Shown here: piece by piece, positions 17,404-24,126 of the stretch | Layout of the letters: each line of letters starts with the position of its first letter | Numbering within the stretch: the first letter of the stretch is position 1 | Assembly: GCA_905142475.1 (NCBI GenBank) | Contig: LR990730.1 | Location: 2,852,001 to 2,916,000, forward strand | Length of the DNA stretch: 64,000 nt | Direction: 5' to 3' | Source: Xanthomonas hydrangeae | Lineage (GTDB): Bacteria > Pseudomonadota > Gammaproteobacteria > Xanthomonadales > Xanthomonadaceae | Notes under the pieces: generated by a model | What the model was told of the DNA's origin: nothing | The model's input: only the letters and a program-made list of their open reading frames with translations | Databases searched by the model: none | Position numbers and translations under genes: made by a program

Positions 17404-17859
17404 ATGATGCAATCCAAACGGATCGACCCCCTGCTGCGCCGCGCCCAGGAGCAGGAAGACAAGGTCGCGCGCGATCTGGCCGAGCGCCAGCGCGCCCTGG
17501 ACACGCACCAGTCGCGCCTGGAAGAACTGCGCCGCTACGCCGAGGAATACGCCAACAGCCATATGGCCGGCACCAGCGCCGCGGCGTTGACCAACCGCCG
17601 CGCCTTTCTGGACCGGCTCGACAGCGCCGTGCTGCAGCAGGCGCAGACCGTGGAAAGCAACCGCAACAAGGTGGAGGCCGAACGTACCCGCCTGCTGCTG
17701 GCCAGCCGCGAAAAACAGGTACTGGAGCAACTGGCTGCCAGCTACCGCGCACAGGAGAACAAGGTGATCGAACGCCGCGACCAGCGTGAGATGGACGACC
17801 TCGGCGCGCGTCGTTCGCGCCTGGCCCGCAGCGAAGACACCCACGGAGAATCCGCATGA
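17404..17859 (+). CDS. fliJ: flagellar export chaperone FliJ
   Basis: This 151-residue, almost wholly helical protein is rich in charged heptads, which fits the antiparallel coiled coil of FliJ that sits in the centre of the FliI ring. It starts 3 bp after fliI and overlaps fliK by ATGA. Sequence identity within the family is low, so the call relies on the coiled coil, size and position. Confidence 0.88.
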   Translation: MMQSKRIDPLLRRAQEQEDKVARDLAERQRALDTHQSRLEELRRYAEEYANSHMAGTSAAALTNRRAFLDRLDSAVLQQAQTVESNRNKVEAERTRLLLASREKQVLEQLAASYRAQENKVIERRDQREMDDLGARRSRLARSEDTHGESA

Positions 17860-19157
17860 ACCCCCTGTCCGCTTTTGCCGCCGGCCTTGGCGCGCTTGCC
17901 GGCACCGGCAAGAAATCCAGCTATAGCGACCCGTCGTCCGAGCCGGACGCCGGCCAGGACCAGTTCGCGCGCATGCTCAATCCGGCCAACACGCCGAACC
18001 AGGCCCCGCCGCAGGCGCCCGAGCGCGTGCCGGCCAAGCAGGCCGCGCCCAAGCCCAGCCAGTCCGACAAGCAGCGCGACGACAACGATAACGGCGACGA
18101 TGCAGCAGGCGATGCCACTGCACGGCCGCGTGCGCAGGACGGCGACGGGAAGGCCGCAAAGCCCGCCAAGTCCAGCTCCACCAAAGAATCAACGACAGCC
18201 GAGAGTAGCTCTGCCGCAGGCACCGCCAAGACCGGCAAGAACGCAAAACCCGCGACTGCCAGCGAAGACGCACCTGCCGAGGCAGCCACGGCGACCGATT
18301 CCACCTGGCCACCGCCAGGTCTGGGCGGTTTCGGTATGGGCCTGCTGGCGCAAGCCCTGCCCGGTGGCGAAGTGCTGGCTGCCGCGGCAGCGGCCCTGAC
18401 CGCCAGCATGGCCGGGGCAGCAGGCGGCACGGCGAGTGCAACCGCCCTGCCCACCGATGCCGCCGCACCTACCGCCACGGCAACCGCCGGCACCGCCCTG
18501 CCCTCGTTGGGCGCACTGGCGCCGGCTGCCGCCGCAGGCGCCAAGCCCACTTCCGTCACCGCCTTGAGCGGCGACGCCCAGACGGCCGCGCTGATGAGCA
18601 TGGCCACCAAGGCACTGGACCCGAGCGCCGACGACTCCGCAGGCCCGGCAGCCCCGGACGCCCCGGCGTTCGTGCTGCCGACCACCACGGCCGCCACGCT
18701 CGGCCGCCTGCAGGATCCGTCGCCGGTGTTCAGCGCCTCGCCCACCCCGACCCCGGAAATGGGCAGCGACACCTTCGACGACGCCATCGGTGCGCGTATG
18801 AGCTGGCTGGCCGACCAGAAGATCGGCCATGCGCACATCAAGGTGACCCCGAACGAGATGGGTCCGGTCGAGGTGCGTCTGCATCTGGATGGCGACAAGG
18901 TCAGCGCCAGCTTCACCTCGGCCAACGCCGAGGTGCGCCAGGCGCTGGAACAAAGCCTGCCGCGGCTGCGCGAAATGCTCGGCCAGAACGGCTTCCAGCT
19001 GGGCCAGGCCGATGTGGGCCAGCAACAGCAGGGCCAGGCCGGCAACCGCAACGGCAGTGGGCGCGATGGCAACGGCCTCACCCTGGACGAGAGCCCGCCC
19101 GTCGGAATTCCGTCGGTGGTGTTACGCCAGCGTGGATTGCTAGACGCCTACGCCTGA
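17856..19157 (+). CDS. fliK: flagellar hook-length control protein FliK
   Basis: This 433-residue protein measures the hook and triggers the switch in export substrate. The N-terminal 270 residues are low-complexity Ala/Pro/Thr/Lys-rich ruler sequence. The C-terminal Flg_hook domain (about 310-390) contains the conserved stretch ITPNEMGPVEVRLHLDG in slightly changed form (VTPNEMGPVEVRL) and a Q/N-rich tail follows. It is the last gene of the fliE operon and is followed by an intrinsic terminator at 19227. Confidence 0.9.
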   Translation: MNPLSAFAAGLGALAGTGKKSSYSDPSSEPDAGQDQFARMLNPANTPNQAPPQAPERVPAKQAAPKPSQSDKQRDDNDNGDDAAGDATARPRAQDGDGKAAKPAKSSSTKESTTAESSSAAGTAKTGKNAKPATASEDAPAEAATATDSTWPPPGLGGFGMGLLAQALPGGEVLAAAAAALTASMAGAAGGTASATALPTDAAAPTATATAGTALPSLGALAPAAAAGAKPTSVTALSGDAQTAALMSMATKALDPSADDSAGPAAPDAPAFVLPTTTAATLGRLQDPSPVFSASPTPTPEMGSDTFDDAIGARMSWLADQKIGHAHIKVTPNEMGPVEVRLHLDGDKVSASFTSANAEVRQALEQSLPRLREMLGQNGFQLGQADVGQQQQGQAGNRNGSGRDGNGLTLDESPPVGIPSVVLRQRGLLDAYA

Positions 19158-19226
19158 GCCCGCGCGCCGGGAACATCCCGGCGCGGCCGAAAACCGCGTA
19201 TCGGCACGTGCCGGCACCGTCCGCAG

Positions 19227-19257
19227 ACCCTCGCAGCGCAAGGCTTGCGGGGGTTTT
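19227..19257 (+). terminator. intrinsic terminator after fliK
   Basis: A 9-bp stem (ACCCTCGCA with TGCGGGGGT, one G-T pair) is followed at once by TTTT. A second hairpin, GCGCCGGG/CCCGGCGC, lies just after the fliK stop. Together they separate fliE-K from fliL. Confidence 0.75.
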
Positions 19258-19298
19258 GTCGTTGAACCTCCACGCGCGCCAGGAAACCGTCGCGGGAT

Positions 19299-19314
19299 TG
19301 GCATGCCAATTGCA
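19299..19314 (+). promoter_or_regulatory. sigma-54 promoter for fliL operon
   Basis: TGGCATGCCAATTGCA has GG and GC separated by 10 bases. Predicted start of transcription is near 19325, 23 bp upstream of the fliL GTG, the same spacing as for fliE. Confidence 0.85.
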
Positions 19315-19347
19315 TCCACTGGGTGAGCATTCCCCCTGGAGCAGACT

Positions 19348-19872
19348 GTGGCAGCCGCGGAAAAACCCAAGAAGACCGAAGACAAAGACGACAAGGGCGA
19401 CAAGAAGAAAGGCGGCAAGAAACTTTTGCTGATCGCCGTCGGGGTCGTGGTGCTGGCCGCGGCCGGTGGCGGCGCCTGGTTCTTCTTCGGCCACAAGGGC
19501 GAGGAGAAAGGCGGCAAGCACGCCGCGCCCAAGGTGGCCGAGGTGCCCAAGCCGGCGCAGTACTTCCCGATGGATCCGGCGATCGTGGTCAACCTGGCCG
19601 ACCCCGGCGACGGCCCGCAGTACCTGCAGGTCGAAGTGCAGCTGGTCACCCGCGACCCGGAAGAGCTCAAGCTCATCACCGAAAACGCCCCGGCCATCCG
19701 CGCGCATCTGCTGATGCTGCTGTCGCAGACCAAGGCCACCGACGTGGCCGACCTGGTCGGCAAGCAGAAGCTGCAGAAAGCCGCCCTGGCCGAAGCACAG
19801 AAGGTCATGACCGGCGAGACCGGCAAGAAGTGCGTCGAAGAACTGCTGTTCACCAGTTTCGTCACCCAGTAA
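19348..19872 (+). CDS. fliL: flagellar basal body-associated protein FliL
   Basis: This 174-residue single-pass inner-membrane protein surrounds the stator. A lysine-rich cytoplasmic tail (residues 1-25) leads into the membrane segment LLLIAVGVVVLAAAGGGAWF (about 28-49) and a periplasmic FliL domain. It starts at GTG 19348 with GGAG seven bases upstream. First gene of fliLMNOP. Confidence 0.9.
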   Translation: MAAAEKPKKTEDKDDKGDKKKGGKKLLLIAVGVVVLAAAGGGAWFFFGHKGEEKGGKHAAPKVAEVPKPAQYFPMDPAIVVNLADPGDGPQYLQVEVQLVTRDPEELKLITENAPAIRAHLLMLLSQTKATDVADLVGKQKLQKAALAEAQKVMTGETGKKCVEELLFTSFVTQ

Positions 19873-19882
19873 GGCCTGCCCC

Positions 19883-20896
19883 ATGAGCGTCAGCGATCTG
19901 CTTTCCCAGGATGAAATCGATGCCCTGCTGCACGGCGTGGATTCGGGCGTGGTCAACACCGAGCCGGAGCCGTTGCCCGGCGAGGCGCGCCAGTACGACC
20001 TGTCCAGCCAGGACCGCATCATCCGTGGCCGCATGCCGACCCTGGAAATGGTCAACGAGCGCTTCGCGCGGCTGTGGCGCATCGGCCTGTTCAACCTGAT
20101 CCGGCGCTCGGCCGACCTGTCGGTGCGCGGCATCGACCTGGTCAAGTTCAACGAGTACATGCACTCGCTGTATGTGCCCACCAACCTCAACCTGATCCGC
20201 TTCAAGCCGCTGCGCGGCACCGGCCTGATCGTGTTCGAACCCACGCTGGTGTTCACCGTGGTGGACAACTTCTTCGGCGGCGACGGCCGTTACCACACCC
20301 GGATCGAAGGCCGTGAATTCACCGCCACCGAGATGCGCGTGGTGCAGCTGATGCTCAAGCAGACCTTCGCCGACCTGAAGGAAGCCTGGGCGCCGGTGAT
20401 GGAAGTGGACTTCGAGTACATCAACTCGGAGATCAACCCGCACTTCGCCAACATCGTCACCCCGCGCGAGTACGTGGTGGTGTGCCGCTTCCATGTGGAG
20501 CTGGAAGGCGGCGGCGGCGAGATCCACATCACCCTGCCGTACTCGATGCTGGAGCCGATCCGCGAACTGCTCGATGCCGGCATCCAGAGCGACCGCAACG
20601 ACCGCGACGACTCCTGGAACGTGATGCTGCGCGAGCAGCTGGACACCGCCGAGGTGACCCTGTCCAGCGTGCTGGCCAGCAAGCGCATGAGCCTGCGCCA
20701 GCTCACCGGCCTGAAGATCGGCGACATCCTGCCGATCGACCTGCCCGCACAGGTGCCGTTGTGCGTGGAAGACATCCCGTTGTTTACAGGCGAATTCGGC
20801 GTTTCCAATGGCAACAACGCCGTCAAGATCACTGCCGTACGCCCGCCCGGCGTGCAAGCCCCGCGTGCCGTTCCATCCCAGGACCCCAGCAAATGA
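19883..20896 (+). CDS. fliM: flagellar motor switch protein FliM
   Basis: This 337-residue C-ring protein binds CheY-P through its N-terminal peptide, seen here as LLSQDEIDALLHG (residues 5-17). The middle CheC-like domain contains the FGGDGRYHTRIEGREFT region, and the C-terminal SpoA domain begins at about residue 250. It overlaps fliN by ATGA. Confidence 0.95.
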   Translation: MSVSDLLSQDEIDALLHGVDSGVVNTEPEPLPGEARQYDLSSQDRIIRGRMPTLEMVNERFARLWRIGLFNLIRRSADLSVRGIDLVKFNEYMHSLYVPTNLNLIRFKPLRGTGLIVFEPTLVFTVVDNFFGGDGRYHTRIEGREFTATEMRVVQLMLKQTFADLKEAWAPVMEVDFEYINSEINPHFANIVTPREYVVVCRFHVELEGGGGEIHITLPYSMLEPIRELLDAGIQSDRNDRDDSWNVMLREQLDTAEVTLSSVLASKRMSLRQLTGLKIGDILPIDLPAQVPLCVEDIPLFTGEFGVSNGNNAVKITAVRPPGVQAPRAVPSQDPSK

Positions 20897-21231
20897 TCAA
20901 CTCCGACATCCTTGACGCCGCGCCCGCCACCTTCGACAGCCTGCAGGCCGAGCGCGATCTGAATGCCACCGACCTCAATCTGGACGTCATCCTGGACGTG
21001 CCGGTGACGCTGTCGCTGGAAGTGGGCCGCGCGCGCATCCCGATCCGCAACCTGCTGCAGCTCAACCAGGGCTCGGTGGTGGAACTGGAGCGCGGCGCCG
21101 GCGAGCCGCTGGACGTGTACGTCAACGGCACCTTGATCGCGCATGGCGAAGTGGTGGTCATCAACGACCGCTTCGGTATCCGGTTGACCGATGTGGTCAG
21201 CCCCAGCGAACGGATCCGGAGGCTGCGGTGA
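20893..21231 (+). CDS. fliN: flagellar motor switch protein FliN
   Basis: This 112-residue C-ring protein has a single SpoA domain (LDVPVTLSLEVGRARIPI, then GEPLDVYVNG and GEVVVINDRFGIRLTDVV). I start it at ATG 20893, overlapping the fliM stop; a longer open frame upstream is a shadow of fliM. It overlaps fliO as GTGA. Confidence 0.94.
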   Translation: MINSDILDAAPATFDSLQAERDLNATDLNLDVILDVPVTLSLEVGRARIPIRNLLQLNQGSVVELERGAGEPLDVYVNGTLIAHGEVVVINDRFGIRLTDVVSPSERIRRLR

Positions 21232-21635
21232 TCGGCCTGCTGGCCACTGCCGCGCCGGTCGCGGCCAAGGCCACCCAGGTCGGCGCGCAGGCGCCAGCCT
21301 CGCCCAGCCTGTTTGGCGCGGTCTTTGCATTGCTGCTGGTGCTGGCGCTGATCGTCGGCCTGGGCTGGTTGCTCAAGCGCATGCCCGGCAGCGGTTTCCG
21401 CAATAGCGAGGGCCTGCGGTTGGTGACCAGCCTGGCAGTAGGTGCCAAGGAGCGCGTGGTCGTGGTGGAGGTGAACGGCCAGCAATTGCTGCTCGGCGTC
21501 ACCGCTGGCGGCATCAGCACCTTGCACACCCTGTCCGAACCGCTGCCGTCCACACCCGCCCCCACCCTGCCCAACTTCAAGCAACTTCCCAATTTCGCCC
21601 AGCTGCTGGCACAGAAGCTGCGCAAGGACCCGTGA
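21228..21635 (+). CDS. fliO: flagellar export apparatus protein FliO
   Basis: This 135-residue protein aids assembly of the FliP ring. There is one membrane segment (AVFALLLVLALIVGLGWLL, about residues 26-45) and a small cytoplasmic domain with SLAVGAKERVVVVEVNGQQLLLGV, the FliO signature. Start GTG 21228 overlaps the fliN stop. Confidence 0.88.
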   Translation: MIGLLATAAPVAAKATQVGAQAPASPSLFGAVFALLLVLALIVGLGWLLKRMPGSGFRNSEGLRLVTSLAVGAKERVVVVEVNGQQLLLGVTAGGISTLHTLSEPLPSTPAPTLPNFKQLPNFAQLLAQKLRKDP

Positions 21636-21636
21636 C

Positions 21637-22482
21637 ATGTTGAGTCGTTGGAACCGCTGGGGGCGCAGCCTGCGCCTGATCCTGATTTTGCTGGTGATGA
21701 GCTGCCCGCTGCTGGCCGCCGCCACACCTGCCGCGTTGCCGGCCATGGCCCAGGCCGCCGCTCCCGCCGCAGCGCCGGCGGCCGCTCCGGCCGGCGCCAA
21801 CCAGTTGCCGTCGTTGCCGAACGTGAGCGTCGGCCGCATCGGCGACCAGCCGGTGAGCCTGCCGCTGCAGACCTTGCTGCTGATGACGGCGATCACCCTG
21901 CTGCCGTCGATGCTGCTGGTGCTGACCGCCTTCACCCGCATCACCATCGTGCTGGGCCTGCTGCGCCAGGCGCTGGGTACCGGCCAGACCCCGTCCAACC
22001 AGGTGCTGCTGGGGCTGTCGATGTTCCTGACCGCGCTGGTGATGATGCCGGTGTGGCAGAAGATGTGGGGCGCCGGGCTGTCGCCGTACCTCAACAACCA
22101 GATCGATTTCCAGACCGCCTGGACGCTGACCACCCAGCCGCTGCGCGCCTTCATGCTGGCGCAGATCCGCGAGACCGATCTGATGACCTTCGCCGGCATG
22201 GCCGGCGACGGCAAGTACGCCGGCCCGGACGCGGTGCCGTTCCCGGTGCTGGTGGCCTCGTTCGTGACCAGCGAGCTGAAGACCGCGTTCGAGATCGGCT
22301 TTCTGATCTTCATCCCGTTCGTGATCATCGATCTGGTGGTCGCCAGCGTGCTGATGTCGATGGGCATGATGATGCTGTCGCCGATGCTGATCTCCGCGCC
22401 GTTCAAGATCCTGCTGTTCATCCTGGTGGACGGCTGGGTGCTGGTGGTCGGCACGCTGGCGGCGAGCTTCAACGCGTCGTAG
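21637..22482 (+). CDS. fliP: flagellar type III export gate protein FliP
   Basis: This 281-residue protein forms the core of the export gate with FliQ and FliR. It begins with a cleavable signal peptide (about residues 1-30), a trait of FliP. An Ala/Pro-rich stretch and four membrane segments follow. Conserved parts are LLTAFTRITIVLGLLRQALGT and PFVIIDLVVASVLMSMGMMM. It ends the fliL operon; a terminator-like hairpin lies at 22692. Confidence 0.94.
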   Translation: MLSRWNRWGRSLRLILILLVMSCPLLAAATPAALPAMAQAAAPAAAPAAAPAGANQLPSLPNVSVGRIGDQPVSLPLQTLLLMTAITLLPSMLLVLTAFTRITIVLGLLRQALGTGQTPSNQVLLGLSMFLTALVMMPVWQKMWGAGLSPYLNNQIDFQTAWTLTTQPLRAFMLAQIRETDLMTFAGMAGDGKYAGPDAVPFPVLVASFVTSELKTAFEIGFLIFIPFVIIDLVVASVLMSMGMMMLSPMLISAPFKILLFILVDGWVLVVGTLAASFNAS

Positions 22483-22691
22483 CCGCGCGGTTGCACGCGC
22501 GCCTGCCTGCGACCCGGCCTGCCGCTCCGATACAAGGTCCCAAGGCCGGGCAGCAAAAATGCCGACGCTGCCGCAGAGCAAACAGCAGCCGCGCCAGCCA
22601 GTGCAGCCAATGGCAGCCGAAGCCAGCAGCCGAGCAACGACCCAGCGGAGCCACACAACACGCGTGGCTTCGCCTCGTACCCTCACCCCAA

Positions 22692-22722
22692 CCCCTCTCC
22701 CGCTGGAGAGGGGCTAGTTTTT
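22692..22722 (+). terminator. hairpin plus T-run after fliP
   Basis: CCCCTCTCC pairs with GGAGAGGGG over a 4-base loop, and TTTTT follows after CTAG. The sequence also looks like a common dispersed REP hairpin, so terminator function is likely but not certain. Confidence 0.6.
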
Positions 22723-22772
22723 GCAGGCCGCACGCTCGTCAGATCACACACCGCTGCACCAGCTCCAATCTC

Positions 22773-22910
22773 ATTCCCGATTTCCCGATTTCCCGATTTC
22801 CCGATTTCCCGATTTCCCGATTCCCCATTCCCGAATCCCGAATCCCGATTCCCGATTCCCGATTCCCGATTCCCGATTCCCGATTCCCCAATTCCCCATT
22901 CCCGATTCCC
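22773..22910 (+). repeat. tandem short-unit array (TTTCCCGA x about 6, then CGATTCC-type heptamers)
   Basis: The array starts with an 8-base period (TTTCCCGA) and changes to a 7-base period (CCCGATT) with some interruptions. It ends seven bases before the sigma-54 promoter of fliQ. Related arrays occur at 32101-32151 and, inverted, at 42156-42207. Confidence 0.9.
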
Positions 22911-22916
22911 ATCCTC

Positions 22917-22932
22917 TGGCACCCCACTTGCA
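22917..22932 (+). promoter_or_regulatory. sigma-54 promoter for fliQ
   Basis: TGGCACCCCACTTGCA has the exact GG-N10-GC spacing. The predicted transcription start (about 22943) lies only two bases before the fliQ ATG, so the mRNA would be nearly leaderless. Confidence 0.8.
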
Positions 22933-22944
22933 TCCCCACACCCC

Positions 22945-23214
22945 ATGAGCCCTGAAATCGCCCTGACCGAATTGCGTGGTGGCCTGGTCACCGTCCTGTG
23001 GATTGCCGGGCCGATGTTGCTGGCGGTGCTGGTGGTCGGCGTGGTGATTGGTGTGGTGCAGGCGGCCACCCAGTTGAACGAACCGACCATCGCCTTCGTC
23101 GCCAAAGCTGTCGCATTGACAGCGACCTTGTTTGCCACCGGCAGCATGCTGCTGGGGCATCTGGTGGAGTTCACCATTGCGCTGTTCCAGCGCATTCCGC
23201 ATCTGATCGGTTAG
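22945..23214 (+). CDS. fliQ: flagellar export gate protein FliQ
   Basis: This 89-residue protein has two membrane segments (about 14-38 and 48-74), with the conserved QAATQLNEPTIAFVAK between them. The size is exactly that of the family, so the start at 22945 is secure. No ribosome site of the usual kind is visible in the few bases available if transcription begins at the predicted sigma-54 site. fliR follows after 13 bp. Confidence 0.93.
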   Translation: MSPEIALTELRGGLVTVLWIAGPMLLAVLVVGVVIGVVQAATQLNEPTIAFVAKAVALTATLFATGSMLLGHLVEFTIALFQRIPHLIG

Positions 23215-23227
23215 CAGGCCAGACCGG

Positions 23228-24019
23228 ATGGATGCCGCCACCCAGATGGTGATCGACGGCCAGCGCGCGTTTGCGATGGTCGGGGCGATCATGTGGACGA
23301 TGCTGCGCACCGGCGCGTTGCTGACCGCGATGCCGTTGATCGGCACGCGTGCGGTGCCCGGGCGGGTGCGGGTGATGCTGGCCGGGACCTTGTCGATGGT
23401 GCTGGCGCCGCTGCTGCCGCCGGTACCGGAGTGGGATGGCTTTACCGCGCAGGCGGTGCTCAGCGTGGCACGCGAGCTGGCGGTGGGCGCGAGCATGGGC
23501 TTCATGCTCAAACTGATCTTCGAAGCCGGCGCGTTGGCCGGCGAGCTGGTGTCGCAATCCACCGGTCTGTCGTTTGCGCAGATGTCCGATCCGCTGCGCG
23601 GGGTGACCTCCGGCGTGATCGCACAGTGGTTCTACATCGGGTTCGGGCTGCTGTTCTTCGCGGCCAACGGACACCTGGCGGTGATCTCGCTGTTGGTGGA
23701 CAGCTACAAGGCCCTGCCGATCGGCACCGCAGTGCCGGATGCGGCCGCCTTTGCCGAAGTGGCGCCGACGCTGTTCCTGCAGATCCTGCGCGGCGGGCTC
23801 ACCTTGGCGTTGCCGATGATGGTGGCGATGCTGGCGGTCAACCTGGCGTTCGGCGCATTGGCCAAGGCGGCGCCGGCACTGAATCCGATGCAGTTGGGCC
23901 TGCCGCTGACGGTGCTGCTGGGCCTGTTTCTGCTGTCCAGCTTCGCCAGCGAATTCGCGCCGCCCGTGCAACGCATGTTCGACACGGCGTTCGACGCCGC
24001 CAGAGCATTGACGACGTAA
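23228..24019 (+). CDS. fliR: flagellar export gate protein FliR
   Basis: This 263-residue protein has six or so hydrophobic segments. It caps the FliP-FliR gate complex. Characteristic stretches are MWTMLRTGALLTAMPLIGTRAVPGRVR near the start and the middle ELVSQSTGLSFAQMSDP. It forms a two-gene unit with fliQ. The intergenic region after it contains a sigma-28 promoter for the GGDEF gene. Confidence 0.92.
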   Translation: MDAATQMVIDGQRAFAMVGAIMWTMLRTGALLTAMPLIGTRAVPGRVRVMLAGTLSMVLAPLLPPVPEWDGFTAQAVLSVARELAVGASMGFMLKLIFEAGALAGELVSQSTGLSFAQMSDPLRGVTSGVIAQWFYIGFGLLFFAANGHLAVISLLVDSYKALPIGTAVPDAAAFAEVAPTLFLQILRGGLTLALPMMVAMLAVNLAFGALAKAAPALNPMQLGLPLTVLLGLFLLSSFASEFAPPVQRMFDTAFDAARALTT

Positions 24020-24031
24020 GTGTGAACTGCC

Positions 24032-24058
24032 TCAAGTTTTTGGCCGGCAAGCCGTCAA
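24032..24058 (+). promoter_or_regulatory. sigma-28 (FliA) promoter for the first GGDEF gene
   Basis: TCAAGTTT-N11-GCCGTCAA differs from the pseudomonad consensus TCAAGTTT-N11-GCCGATAA at one or two positions. Predicted transcription start is near 24065, 62 bp upstream of the start codon. Confidence 0.75.
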
Positions 24059-24126
24059 CGCCACAGGATCACTGACGGCGCCAATCGCCAGTCATCACAT
24101 TCTCATTGCCACGCCTGCGGGAACCG

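Larger units (their letters stand above)
22483..22916. other. fliP-fliQ intergenic region
   Basis: About 430 bp separate two genes that are adjacent in most flagellar operons. It holds a hairpin with a T-run (22692-22722), a tandem array of 7- and 8-base units (22773-22910) and the fliQ sigma-54 promoter right after it. I see no coding sequence. Confidence 0.8.

Noticed and set aside
15742-17844. 700-codon minus-strand frame opposite fliH-fliI-fliJ
   Set aside because: Antisense shadow; fliI motifs on the plus strand are unmistakable.
22773-22910. Possible CRISPR array
   Set aside because: Units are 7-8 bases with no spacers and no cas genes; it is a simple tandem array.
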